Positions 35,522-44,769 of a stretch of 64,000 bases of DNA are shown piece after piece. Position 1 is the stretch's first letter. Every line of letters starts with the position of its first letter. The DNA is taken from contig NZ_WUYX01000030.1 in the NCBI RefSeq assembly GCF_009834785.1, positions 32,426 to 96,425 on the forward strand, read 5' to 3'. The translations under genes were made by a program, and so were the position numbers. The DNA comes from Natronorubrum halalkaliphilum. GTDB taxonomy: Archaea > Halobacteriota > Halobacteria > Halobacteriales > Natrialbaceae. The notes below the pieces were generated by a model. It was not told the origin of the DNA. It searched no databases and saw only the letters and a program-made list of their open reading frames with translations.

Positions 35522-36094
35522 ATGGAGAAAACGCCACAGGGAACGTCGGTCGGCGTCGACGATCCCTACGAGTTCGCGGGCGTCTGCGATCATCTGACCG
35601 GCGAGGGACAGTGTCGGTACGCCTTCGACCACTACGAACACGATCCCGAGTTCGCCCGCGAGCGTGCCCGAGACGACTACGACTGTCCCGTCGTCGATCC
35701 CGAAACCGACTGGTCGTGGATGGACTGTCCGCACTTTCGTTCGTGCAACCACGACCGCGAGTGCGTTCGCTGCGGCCTCGAAGAAAAGCGGATGGCTCAC
35801 GACGACGAACGGCCGCTCCTCGAGGAACACCATCTCTCCTACGCTCGAGACGGGACGGAACTCTCCCACGAGATCACGGTCTATCTCTGCCGCTGGTGTC
35901 ACAGCAAAGTCCACCGTTCGTGGGCGCGGATCACCGACGACGCGGCCCCGGATACGGGCGCGATCGCCGCGCTCGAGGAGCGCCGAGGCCGAGAGGACGA
36001 CGAACTGGGATTCGAATCGGCTGCGGAGCGGTACGAGCGGAGCGACGACGAGGACGACAACGAGGGCGATGGCGGAAGGCGCGATCAACGATAG
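35522..36094 (+). CDS. HNH-like zinc protein (DUF7097-type)
   Basis: The 190-residue protein begins MEKTPQGTSVGVDDPYEFAG. Cys-rich segments GVCDHLTGEGQCRYAF, WMDCPHFRSCNHDRECVRCG and the pair EEHHLSYARDGTELSHEITV, YLCRWCHSKVHRSW form an HNH-type zinc fold: a HH, then CRWCH and a final HR. The charged C terminus ends in EDDNEGDGGRRDQR. It may be a nuclease or only a zinc-binding protein; conserved catalytic residues are suggestive, not proof. The in-frame upstream extension to 35435 is unlikely, being the promoter region. It is convergent with ppc. Confidence 0.65.
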   Translation: MEKTPQGTSVGVDDPYEFAGVCDHLTGEGQCRYAFDHYEHDPEFARERARDDYDCPVVDPETDWSWMDCPHFRSCNHDRECVRCGLEEKRMAHDDERPLLEEHHLSYARDGTELSHEITVYLCRWCHSKVHRSWARITDDAAPDTGAIAALEERRGREDDELGFESAAERYERSDDEDDNEGDGGRRDQR

Positions 36095-36109
36095 GAGAGG
36101 GCGACCGCC

Positions 36110-38851
36110 TCAGCCCGTATTCTTCATTCCGGCCGCGACCCCCTTGACGGTCAATCGAAGCGTTCGCTCCTCGATATCAGTTCGGTGGGTTTGGTTGAGC
36201 AGGTAGACCTGCAGAAGGTTCAACGGATCGACGTAGGGGTTGCGCCGCGCCAGGTTTTCGCCGAGCCAGTCCCGGGTGTGCAGACGGTCCCGCTGTCCGA
36301 TCTCGGTGATCAGTTCCGTCGCCCGTTCGTACTCCTCGGTCACCCGCGGGAAGAATCGGTTCCGGAGGTCTTCGTCCGCCAGATCTGCGTACTGCTGGGC
36401 GATCTCGAGTTCGGTTCGGGACAGCGAGAGCGCGGCGTTGTCGAGCGTGGTCCGGAAGAACGGCCACTCCTCGTACATCCGTTGCAGGGTCTTTATCGAT
36501 CCGCCGTCCTCTCGCGGCTCGTCGCCGCTCGAGTCTCCCGAGGAGCGTGACTCCTCGCCCTCCAGGTACGCCTCGAGTCCCGTCGCAAGCGCGTACCAGC
36601 CCGGGAGGATACACCGCGACTGGGTCCACGAGAACACCCACGGGATAGCGCGCAGGTCCTCGACGGTCCGCTCGCCGCTGCGCGAGGCGGGCCGCGAGCC
36701 CAGGTCGAGATCTTCGATGACGGTGATCGGCGTCGCCTGCTCGAAGTACTGGACGAACCCGTCGCTCTCGAGGAGGTCGCGATACTCCTCCCGAGCGGCG
36801 TCGGCCATGGTCTCCATCGCGTCGGTCCACTCCTCGCGGACGTCCTCTTCGGGCTGGTCCGTCGCGTGCAGTCGCGCCCGAAGCTGTGCGTTGAGCATCT
36901 GTTCGATGTTTCGCTCGGCGATTCGAGGGTTGGCGTACTTCTCCGCGATCGCCTCGCCCTGTTCGGTGAACTTCACCTGTCCCGTTACGGTGCTGTTCGG
37001 CAGCGCGAGCAGCGCCTCGTTCATCGGTCCGCCGCCCCGCGAAATCGAGCCGCCGCGGCCGTGGAACAGCCGCATCGTCACGTCGTGGTCGTCACAGATC
37101 TCGCCCAGCCGACGCTGGTTCTTGTACAGCGACCAGTTCGCCGCGAGGAAGCCGTTCTCCTTGTTCGAGTCCGAGTAGCCCAGCATGATCTCCTGGGTTC
37201 GGCCGCGGGCCTCGAGGGCCTGCGTATAGGCCTCGTTTTCGAACAGCGTGCCCATGATCCGGCGGGCACCCGAGAGCGCGTACTCGGTCTCGAGCAGCGG
37301 TACGATGTCGAGTCCGCAGTGTTCGGGCAGGGAAACCACCCCGGACTGATCGGCGAGGAAGAGCACCTCGAGGACGTGACTTGGCTCCTCGGTCATCGAG
37401 ATCGCGTAGGTGTCGATAGCGTGGACGCCGTACTCGGTCTGCCAGTCGCCGAGGCTATCGAACAGTTCGAGGACGCGCGCTGATTCCGCCGAGAGGTCCG
37501 CCGTTTCGTCGAGGTCGATAACCGGCTGGTCCTGCAGAATGCTCTCCGTTAGCAACTCGGTGCGCTCGTCTTCGGTCAGACTGTGGTAGTCGATCCCCTC
37601 GCTTTCGAGAGCCTCCGCGATGGCGTCGGTGTGTTTCTGCTGGTGTTCGCGCAGGTCGAGACTCGCGAGTGAGAAGCCGAAGGTGGCGACCTGTCGCCGA
37701 ATCGGGTCGACGTGGGCTTCAACGACGCTTTCGGCGCCGTTGTTCCGCAGGCTCGTGGCGATGATCTCGAGGTCCTCGAGCAGTTCGTCGACGTTGTCGT
37801 AACCGCCCGGACGCACGTCGCCGACCCGCTGCAGCCGTTCGCGCATGAGCTTGAGCTTCTGGCGATAGGGTTCGTCGGGGTATCGCTCCTCGGCGGTTCG
37901 AGCGCTCCCCGGAAGTCGTTCCTGATCCTCCTCGAGCGTCGCCTCGAACGCGGAGCCGGAATCGATCCGACTTCCGTCCTGACTCAGGACTCCCGAGAGG
38001 CGCTTGAGTTCGTCGCGATACTGCTCCAGGACGACCGAGCGCTGGCGTTCGAGCGTGTTCGCGGTGACCTCGGGGGTCACGTAGGGGTTGCCGTCCCGGT
38101 CGCTGCCCGCCCACGATCGGAACTCGAACAGTTTCGGGATATCGATGTCGCCCGCGACCTCCTCGTCGATCGCATCGGCGAGTTCGTCGTAGACTTCGCC
38201 GACGACGTCGAACAGCGTGTTCTCGAGGTACCACTGAACGTTTCGCGCCTCGTCTTCGGGTTCGGGCTGGCGGTTGCGGACCTGCGGCGTCTGCCAGAGG
38301 CTCGTCACTTCGGCGTCGATATCCCGCCAGACCTGCCCCTCCTCTTTGTCGGTCAACAGCCGTTCGTCCAGGGTCTCGAGTTGCGTCGAGATCGTCCGCA
38401 GCTTCGATTTGACCGTCTTGCGTCGGGCCTCCGTCGGGTGGGCCGTGAACGTGGGCTCGATCAAGACGTCGTCTAGCACCTGCTTGACGGTGTCGACGTC
38501 GCTGTTGCCCAGCTCTTCGGCCGCCGTTTCGAGGCTGTCCTCGAGCGTCCCCTCGTGAGAGGCCGTCCGGATCGTGCGGACCCGCTCGCGCTCTTCGGCG
38601 AGGTTGATCAGTTCGAAGTAGGTGGTAAACGCGCGAGCGACGATCCGCTGTTGGTGTGGCGACAGCCCGCGGAGCTGCGTGGCAAGTGGCTCGCGAGAGT
38701 CGAGGTCGCCCGACCGGTAATCGATCGCGGCCCGTCGACACGATTCGACCGTGTCAAACGCCCGTCGAGAGGTCTGGTCCTCGAGGACGTCACCCAGCAA
38801 CGCACCGAGTTCCCTGACGTCCTGGCGAACCGCTCTGTTGTGTAGTTGCAT
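36110..38851 (-). CDS. ppc: Phosphoenolpyruvate carboxylase
   Basis: The 913-residue enzyme begins MQLHNRAVRQDVRELGALLG. Catalytic motifs of bacterial-type PEPC are present: TAHPTEARRKTVKSKLRTIS (active-site His), SWAGSDRDGNPYVTPEVTAN, LGYSDSNKENGFLAANWSLY, LFHGRGGSISRGGGPMNEAL and the C-terminal GMKNTG. It carboxylates PEP to oxaloacetate to refill the TCA cycle. The open frame extends 21 codons upstream, but the ATG at 38851 is the family start. A serine/acidic linker at about 765-785 (ESRSSGDSSGDEPREDGG) is an insertion typical of haloarchaea. It is monocistronic. Confidence 0.95.
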   Translation of the reverse strand: MQLHNRAVRQDVRELGALLGDVLEDQTSRRAFDTVESCRRAAIDYRSGDLDSREPLATQLRGLSPHQQRIVARAFTTYFELINLAEERERVRTIRTASHEGTLEDSLETAAEELGNSDVDTVKQVLDDVLIEPTFTAHPTEARRKTVKSKLRTISTQLETLDERLLTDKEEGQVWRDIDAEVTSLWQTPQVRNRQPEPEDEARNVQWYLENTLFDVVGEVYDELADAIDEEVAGDIDIPKLFEFRSWAGSDRDGNPYVTPEVTANTLERQRSVVLEQYRDELKRLSGVLSQDGSRIDSGSAFEATLEEDQERLPGSARTAEERYPDEPYRQKLKLMRERLQRVGDVRPGGYDNVDELLEDLEIIATSLRNNGAESVVEAHVDPIRRQVATFGFSLASLDLREHQQKHTDAIAEALESEGIDYHSLTEDERTELLTESILQDQPVIDLDETADLSAESARVLELFDSLGDWQTEYGVHAIDTYAISMTEEPSHVLEVLFLADQSGVVSLPEHCGLDIVPLLETEYALSGARRIMGTLFENEAYTQALEARGRTQEIMLGYSDSNKENGFLAANWSLYKNQRRLGEICDDHDVTMRLFHGRGGSISRGGGPMNEALLALPNSTVTGQVKFTEQGEAIAEKYANPRIAERNIEQMLNAQLRARLHATDQPEEDVREEWTDAMETMADAAREEYRDLLESDGFVQYFEQATPITVIEDLDLGSRPASRSGERTVEDLRAIPWVFSWTQSRCILPGWYALATGLEAYLEGEESRSSGDSSGDEPREDGGSIKTLQRMYEEWPFFRTTLDNAALSLSRTELEIAQQYADLADEDLRNRFFPRVTEEYERATELITEIGQRDRLHTRDWLGENLARRNPYVDPLNLLQVYLLNQTHRTDIEERTLRLTVKGVAAGMKNTG

Positions 38852-39332
38852 ACCGTGATCGTACGGCTTCAACGTCAAAAATCCCCGTGTAGACAGACTG
38901 TTCTCTACGATCATCGTTTTCCGTGATAGTTACTGGTGGTTGATCGGAGAAGCCCGGGCTGGACGACTCGCTCCTCGAGGGAGTAGAGCGAACGCGACCG
39001 CTCGAGGCACTGTCCGGCTTACTCCTCTGGAATTAGTATTCAACACCGAGTAAGACTTTCGTAAATATTGCACCTAACCGACGTTGGGTTTCGGGACCAC
39101 CGTCTAAGATCAGGAACGATAATGAGGAAACGCTCGAGAGGCACCGAAGGCTGCTGGCTGGTGCGCGCGGACGGTGTCGGCCGAATGCGCGTCTGAACGT
39201 CGCCGGATATCACGAACGATAATCGTCAACTACCGGCTACTCTGCGGTCGATAACTCCGCGAAGAACGGCGGGGTCGTCTACAAACCATAGAGCGTGCGC
39301 TCCCGTCTACGTTACGCCGTTCCGCAAAAGAG
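38852..39332. other. 481-bp gene-free region between ppc and tRNA-Glu
   Basis: No frame longer than about 25 codons looks coding. AT-rich stretches (39027-39065, including GTAAATATTGC) may serve as the ppc promoter or another start site. The motif GAACGATAAT occurs twice (39113-39122 and 39213-39222). No RNA fold was recognised; an unannotated sRNA cannot be excluded. Confidence 0.4.
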
Positions 39333-39407
39333 TGCTCCGACTGGGATTTGAACCCAGGTCATTACCGTGAGAGGGTAATATGATTGGCCGGACTACACCA
39401 TCGGAGC
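39333..39407 (-). tRNA. tRNA-Glu (CTC anticodon)
   Basis: This is a 75-nt cloverleaf on the minus strand. The acceptor is GCTCCGA/TCGGAGC (39401-39407 with 39334-39340) with discriminator A. The anticodon stem TTACC/GGTAA encloses loop CTCTCAC, anticodon CTC. The T-arm contains GGGTTCAAATCCCAG. The D-arm TGTAGTCCGGCCAATCA is present. CCA is not encoded. A promoter box (CCTTAAACAT on the minus strand, about 39445-39452) lies about 40 bp upstream. Confidence 0.96.
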
Positions 39408-39583
39408 GGGCGTTGTCTGCATTCAATGGTTGCGCGGTACGATGTTTAAGGATTCCGTTTCGACGCAGGAGTGTCGTTCAGTACCACGGATCTGGCCGCG
39501 TCGAGACTATTCCACCGCGGACGGGGATCCGCCGTTTGCAAGTGGCCAGGAGAATGTCCGCGGCTCGACGCCGGTGGTGACCG

Positions 39584-40903
39584 TTACTCGTCGAACGGCG
39601 ACTTCGTGGCCTCGGGTTCGAATCCTTCGAGACTGATGATGTTCTCACGACCCACGCGGAGTTTGCTGATGGTTCCCGCTTCTTCCATATCCGAGAGGAG
39701 CATGCTAACCTTGGATTTCGACCAGCCGGTTTCCTGGACGATGTTGACCTGCTTCATCCGGCCGCCGTTCTCGCGGATGAGTTTGACGACCCGGTCTTCG
39801 TCAGTGAGCAGTTCGTCGGTGGGAAGCGGATCCGACTCGGCGTCCTCACCGGCTACCGAATCAGCGTCGGACGGTGGGTTCGCTTCCGACGCGGGTTCGT
39901 CCGAGTCGGCGGCGTGAGCGGCATTCCGTCTCTCGTTTTCGCCGTCGTCTCCGTCGGTCCCAGTCCGTTGGCGTCGATACCAGAGGGCACCAACGGCGAG
40001 TCCCAGCGCGAGGATAACGCCCGCGGCGAGATACCACGGCGTCTCGCCACCGTTGACGATCGTCGAGACCGACCCCGTAGTCTCGCCGCCGTTCGACGCC
40101 TCGCTCTGAACGAAGACGGCTCGCGGATTGCCGGCGAGGAACTGCTGTTCACCGCTCCAGCGAACCGAATCGGCGTTTTCGAGCGATTCTCTCGAGTGCT
40201 GTGCTTCGGCTTCGGGTTCGACGCGGTCGAACGTGAGGCCGTCGCCGGCCTCGAAAACGATCGACTGATCGGGGCCGAGGTAGATGTCCTGGAAGACATC
40301 CCCGGCGTCGACGGTGTCGTCCTCGACGACCGCGAACTCCTCCCAGAGGAAGGACATTTCGACGATCCCTCGCGTTCCGAACTGCTCTTCGATGGTCGCC
40401 GATCGGTTGAAGTTCGTCGCCGCCATCTCTCGGTCGGTCAGTTCGGCACCGCTCTCGGTCATCGCCTCGGCCTGACTGGTAAATCGATCGTACAGTTCGG
40501 TTTCTTCCGATTCGAACTCCTCGGCGAACTCTTCGAACGCCTCGCGGTCGTCCGATTCGGAGTCGTTATCGGTACCGAACCGCCGATCGTGTCTGAACGT
40601 CCACGTCGCACTGCCGTTCTCGTGGACGGTAATTTCGAACGTCGTCGTATCAAACTCCTGTGAAGAGATGCCGATCGAATCGAACGCCGCCGATTCCCGG
40701 GTTACTTGCTGGTGGGTTCCAGTGAACGGTTGCGTCTGCGTGTACGCGTACGTGTCCGTCTCCGTCTCCGCCGCCGTCTGCTGGGGGTGATCCACGGCGG
40801 GTCCATCGCCTCCGGTGTCGGCGAACGCCATCGGAACGCCGAGAGCGGCGATGGAAACGACGACGATAAAGACGACCACACCGACGGAGACCGACCGGTT
40901 CAT
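39584..40903 (-). CDS. Membrane-anchored protein with C-terminal winged helix (DUF7345/DUF7343 type)
   Basis: The 439-residue protein has an N-terminal signal/anchor (VSVGVVVFIVVVSIAALGVP). A 270-residue extracellular domain rich in Glu/Asp contains FEITVHENGSATWTFRHDRR. A second membrane helix follows (PWYLAAGVILALGLAVGALW), then an acidic linker and a winged HTH (DRVVKLIRENGGRMKQVNIV, then TGWSKSKVSMLLSDMEEAGT, ISKLRVGRENIISLEGFE). This is the one-component plan seen in many haloarchaeal proteins: outside sensing, inside DNA binding. Neither ligand nor target is known. A hexamer-like repeat (CCGTCT around 40755-40775) encodes TETDTYAY. Confidence 0.8.
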   Translation of the reverse strand: MNRSVSVGVVVFIVVVSIAALGVPMAFADTGGDGPAVDHPQQTAAETETDTYAYTQTQPFTGTHQQVTRESAAFDSIGISSQEFDTTTFEITVHENGSATWTFRHDRRFGTDNDSESDDREAFEEFAEEFESEETELYDRFTSQAEAMTESGAELTDREMAATNFNRSATIEEQFGTRGIVEMSFLWEEFAVVEDDTVDAGDVFQDIYLGPDQSIVFEAGDGLTFDRVEPEAEAQHSRESLENADSVRWSGEQQFLAGNPRAVFVQSEASNGGETTGSVSTIVNGGETPWYLAAGVILALGLAVGALWYRRQRTGTDGDDGENERRNAAHAADSDEPASEANPPSDADSVAGEDAESDPLPTDELLTDEDRVVKLIRENGGRMKQVNIVQETGWSKSKVSMLLSDMEEAGTISKLRVGRENIISLEGFEPEATKSPFDE

Positions 40904-41186
40904 TCGTCTACCACTACGTGCCGGAGCTAAAAATGCTTGTGAATACCGGAACGGCGATGCCACCGAGTACTTCGACGGCCTGTGAGCCGAATACGTCGCG
41001 TCTGTGCGGGTATTCTGCCAGAAACCGTTTTGATGTTATCTAATCATCAGTTCCAACAACTTGTCATATTACGCCGAAAATTCCGGCGCTTCGGGTTCGC
41101 CGTCCCGGTACGGCGTCGTTCCGTCTCGAGTCGTCCCTTCGACCCGTGTCGATACGCACAAACCAGTCGACGGCGTATCGTCGGCC

Positions 41187-41765
41187 ATGATCGCCAATCT
41201 CGCGCAGGGCGTACACGCATTCACGAGCAACGTCTATCTCGTCGACGGCGAGCGAACCGTCGTCGTCGATCCGGGGGCGAACTTCGACGCCGTCGCGGCC
41301 GTCCGCGAGCGGGTCGACGACATCGACGCCGTCATCCTGACCCACACCCACCCCGATCACGTCGGTAACCTCGAGGCCGTCAAAGACGCCTTCGATGTCG
41401 ACGCATGGGGGTACGACACCTCGATCGACGGCGTCGACCACGCGATCGAAGACGAGGAAACGGTCCAACTCGGCGATCACGAGTACGTCGCTCTCCACAC
41501 GCCGGGCCACAAGGACGACCACCTCTGTTTTTACTCGGCCGACGCCGGCGTCCTCTTCGCGGGCGATCTCGTTTTCCAGAACGGGAGCTTCGGCCGCACG
41601 GACCTCGAGGAAGGGGATCGAGGAACACTCGTCGAGAGCATCGATCGCGTCCTCGAGCAGATCGACCCGGAGCTCGCGGAACTGCATACGGGCCACGGGC
41701 CGAGCGTCACGAGCGAGCCGTACGACCACGTCGAACTCTCCTCGCGGATGGCTCGCCAGGCCTGA
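41187..41765 (+). CDS. MBL-fold metallohydrolase
   Basis: The 192-residue protein begins MIANLAQGVHAFTSNVYLVD. The metal-binding motif THTHPDHVGN (HxHxDH) is followed by ALHTPGHKDDHLCFYSADAG and VLFAGDLVFQNGSFGRTDLE, and finally LHTGHGPSV. All five metal ligands of a glyoxalase II-like MBL fold are present. The substrate is unknown; similar haloarchaeal proteins are predicted hydroxyacylglutathione- or thioester-type hydrolases. The in-frame extension to 41061 lies in promoter sequence. Confidence 0.9.
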   Translation: MIANLAQGVHAFTSNVYLVDGERTVVVDPGANFDAVAAVRERVDDIDAVILTHTHPDHVGNLEAVKDAFDVDAWGYDTSIDGVDHAIEDEETVQLGDHEYVALHTPGHKDDHLCFYSADAGVLFAGDLVFQNGSFGRTDLEEGDRGTLVESIDRVLEQIDPELAELHTGHGPSVTSEPYDHVELSSRMARQA

Positions 41766-41782
41766 TCGCGCCCGAACAGTCT

Positions 41783-42868
41783 TCACCCACCGTTCAGAAC
41801 GTGTGCGTCTTCGGGCGCGAATCCGACGGTCACGGTCGCGTCTTTCTCGGACTCGAGAACCTCTCCGAGTTGCAACACGATCGGCACGTCGTTCCACTGC
41901 CCGTACGCGCGCACGCTCTCGCCGCGGAACTCGCTCGTCTCGAGGTTTACGGCGAACCGGTTTTGGTCGACGGCTCGGGAGAGATCGGCCGGTCGCACGC
42001 AGAAGCTGATCCGTTCTCGTTCTTGTTCTTGTGCCGACCCGTCGAAACCCACACCCGGCGGCAGATCGAACGTCGTCCCGGCGACGTCGACCCGCGTCCG
42101 TTCGGCGTCTCGAGCGCGGACGGTCCCGTCGAAGACGTTGTTATCTCCGACAAACTCGGCGACGAACCGCGTCTCCGGTTCGTGATAGATCGTCCGCGGC
42201 GTCGCGATCTGTTCGATCTCACCGTCGTTCATCACCGCGAGGCGATCCGAGAGCGCCAGCGCCTCGTCCTGATCGTGGGTGACGTAGACGGTCGTGATCT
42301 CGAGTGTCGACTGAATCCGTTTGAGCTGTCGCCGAAGCGACTCCCGAAGCCGGGCGTCGAGGGCGCTCATCGGCTCGTCGAGCAGGAGCAGGTCGGGTTC
42401 GGGTGCGAGCGCCCGGGCGAGCGCGACGCGCTGTTGTTGGCCGCCCGAGAGCTGGTCGGGGTTTCGCCCGCCCATCCCCTCGAGATCGACCAGCTCGAGG
42501 AGTTCGTCGACTCGTTCGTCGACGCCCGTTCCGTCCGGCGGTTCCCGGAACTGAAGGCCGTAACCGACGTTTTCGGCGACGGTCATGTGCGGAAAGAGCC
42601 CGTAACTCTGGAAGACGACGCCGACGTCGCGCCGTTCGGGAGCCACGCCGATCATCGACTCGCCGTCGAAGGAGACGACGCCTTTGCTGGGGGCTTCAAA
42701 GCCCGCGATGGTGCGGAGCGTGGTCGTCTTCCCACAGCCCGAGGGGCCGACGAGGGTGAAGAACTCGCCGTCCCGAACGGTCAGGTCGACGTCCTGCAGC
42801 GCGGCCGCTCCGTCGTCCCTGCCGGTTCCGTAGCGCTTCGAAACGCCCTCGAGTCGAAGCTCGGTCAC
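41783..42868 (-). CDS. ABC transporter ATP-binding protein of the thiamine-type system
   Basis: The 361-residue protein has Walker A LVGPSGCGKTTTLRTIAG, Q-loop VGVVFQSYGLFPHMTVAENV, signature [15 protein letters not shown] and Walker B PDLLLLDEPMSALDARLRES. A C-terminal TOBE-like part (about 250-361) is present, as in the MalK/PotA/ThiQ group. The start is a GTG at 42868; its GTGA overlaps the permease stop, so the two are translationally coupled. Thiamine specificity is inferred from the binding protein at 44770. Confidence 0.88.
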   Translation of the reverse strand: MTELRLEGVSKRYGTGRDDGAAALQDVDLTVRDGEFFTLVGPSGCGKTTTLRTIAGFEAPSKGVVSFDGESMIGVAPERRDVGVVFQSYGLFPHMTVAENVGYGLQFREPPDGTGVDERVDELLELVDLEGMGGRNPDQLSGGQQQRVALARALAPEPDLLLLDEPMSALDARLRESLRRQLKRIQSTLEITTVYVTHDQDEALALSDRLAVMNDGEIEQIATPRTIYHEPETRFVAEFVGDNNVFDGTVRARDAERTRVDVAGTTFDLPPGVGFDGSAQEQERERISFCVRPADLSRAVDQNRFAVNLETSEFRGESVRAYGQWNDVPIVLQLGEVLESEKDATVTVGFAPEDAHVLNGG

Positions 42869-44766
42869 AGCTCGTACCTCCCGCCGACGCGGTCGATGAC
42901 GACGAAACTGGCGGCCGTCACGAGCAACAGCAGCGTTCCCATGGCGATCGCCGGTCCGGAGCGACGACCCAGGTAGCGTTCGACCGCGACGGGCATGGTG
43001 TAGCTCTCGCTGCCGCTCGCCAAAATCACCGTCGAAGAGAACTCGCCGATCGAGATGGCGAAGGCGAAGGCCGCGCCGGCGACGATGCCGTTGGCGACCA
43101 GCGGGAGTTCGACGTCGACGAGCGCCCGAAACCGGGACGCGCCGAGCGCGCGGGCGGACTCGACCATCGCCGGGTCGAGATTCGAAAGCAGCGGCGAGAC
43201 GTTTCGCGTCACGAACGGGTAGGCCGCGACCGCGTGGGCGATGACGATGGCGACTGCGCCCGTGATCTGGAGCCGCCAGCCCCCCGGCAGGGAAATCCCG
43301 AAGACCAGCCCCTGCAAGAGCCCGATTCCGAAGACGATGCCACTGACGGCGAGCGGAAGCATCGCGAGCGTATCGATGATCGTCCCGCTGCGGCCCGTTC
43401 GGGCCGTCAGCACCGAGATGACAACTCCCATCGGAACCGCAACCGCGAGGGTCGCGACGCCGAACAACAGCGAGTTCCGGATCGCCGGCAACGGCAGCGT
43501 CTGGAAGCTCGCACCCTCGAGTTGGCGCTCGAGCAAGAACGCGTAGTTCCGGAGGGTGAATCCGGTGCCGTCGGTGAAACTACCGACGACGAGACTCGCC
43601 ATCGGTCCGACGAAGAGAACGAGCGCGACGAGGCCGTAGCCACAGATCGCCAGCCGTCGCGGCGAAAGGGCCGTCCGCAGGTCGGGAAACAGCGCCTCCT
43701 TCGGCGGCGGCGACGGCGCTTGGGAGAAGCCCGACTGTACCGACTCGTAGCGCAGATAGGCGTATGTCAGCCCCAGCGAGAGGATCGTCTCGAGGATCGC
43801 GAGCGTGGCGGCTTCGGCGTAGTCGAGTCGCTGGATGCGGTCGTAGATCCAGACTTCGACGGTCGCAAGCTGGAGTCCGCCGAGGGCGAGCACGATGGGG
43901 AACGTCATGAACGTGAAGATGAAGGTGAGCAACGCGCCGGTGAGGACCGCGGGCGCGAGCTGTGGCACGACGATATCCCGGAAGGCGCGTCGCTCGCTCG
44001 CCCCGAGGCTGCGGGCGGTTTCGACCGTCCGGGTGTCGACGGACTCCCAGGCGGCGACGGTGAGCCTGGCGACCAGCGGCGCGTTGTAGAACGCGTGGGC
44101 GAGGATGACGATCGTCAGCGGACTCGTCTCGATGAAGGCGAACGGACCGAGCCCGGCGACGCCGAGAATACCGTTGAGCGTCCCCGCGCGGCCAAACATG
44201 GCGTAGAAGCCGACCGCGACCATGATGCCCGGCAGGACGAACGGGAGGATCGTCAGCGACCGCAGCGTCCGCCGACCGTAGAACTCGTAATTGGCGAGGA
44301 TGTACGCGGCTGGCAGGCCGAGCGCGACGCTCGCGAGCGTCGACAGTGCGGCCTGATAGGCCGTAAAGCCGAACAGCCCCTGCCGGACCCCGGGCGTATC
44401 GACGGCGAGCCACGGCACGGGGACGTCGATCCCGGGAATCGGGTACTCGAGGGACAGCGAGATCGACACCGCGGCGAGCCAGCCGGCCAGCGAGCCGAGG
44501 TGGGTACCGACGGCGAGCGGGTCCGCGAAGACGTCCGCGAGGACGCCGAAATAAAAGGGATCCGTCAGGACCGCAGCGAAGTGGCCGAGCGTCGGGACGC
44601 CCTCGTCGACGACGGCCTCGACGAAGACGACGCCGACGGGGAGGTACAACATGACGGCGAGGATGCCCGCCGTCACGAGCGCGGTCAGCCGGATGGCGTT
44701 GCGCTCGAGCCAGGCGCGGATGCGACCGGCTCCCGAAGCGATACGACCCGGACGGGAACGGGACAC
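42865..44766 (-). CDS. thiP: Fused two-domain ABC permease (ThiP-like)
   Basis: The 633-residue membrane protein has about 12 helices and two binding-protein-dependent permease loops. The first is VETARSLGASERRAFRDIVV, the second VESARALGASRFRALVDVEL, each in EAA-x3-G arrangement. Such fused permeases are typical of ThiP, FbpB and CysT relatives. Here the neighbour at 44770 is ThiB-like. The start is a GTG at 44766, 3 bp from the thiB stop. It should form the thiamine channel as a single chain. Confidence 0.85.
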   Translation of the reverse strand: MSRSRPGRIASGAGRIRAWLERNAIRLTALVTAGILAVMLYLPVGVVFVEAVVDEGVPTLGHFAAVLTDPFYFGVLADVFADPLAVGTHLGSLAGWLAAVSISLSLEYPIPGIDVPVPWLAVDTPGVRQGLFGFTAYQAALSTLASVALGLPAAYILANYEFYGRRTLRSLTILPFVLPGIMVAVGFYAMFGRAGTLNGILGVAGLGPFAFIETSPLTIVILAHAFYNAPLVARLTVAAWESVDTRTVETARSLGASERRAFRDIVVPQLAPAVLTGALLTFIFTFMTFPIVLALGGLQLATVEVWIYDRIQRLDYAEAATLAILETILSLGLTYAYLRYESVQSGFSQAPSPPPKEALFPDLRTALSPRRLAICGYGLVALVLFVGPMASLVVGSFTDGTGFTLRNYAFLLERQLEGASFQTLPLPAIRNSLLFGVATLAVAVPMGVVISVLTARTGRSGTIIDTLAMLPLAVSGIVFGIGLLQGLVFGISLPGGWRLQITGAVAIVIAHAVAAYPFVTRNVSPLLSNLDPAMVESARALGASRFRALVDVELPLVANGIVAGAAFAFAISIGEFSSTVILASGSESYTMPVAVERYLGRRSGPAIAMGTLLLLVTAASFVVIDRVGGRYEL

Positions 44767-44769
44767 GGG

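Noticed and set aside
39122..39196. 24-codon ORF in the ppc to tRNA-Glu gap
   Set aside because: It is too short, without motif or supporting promoter spacing beyond chance.
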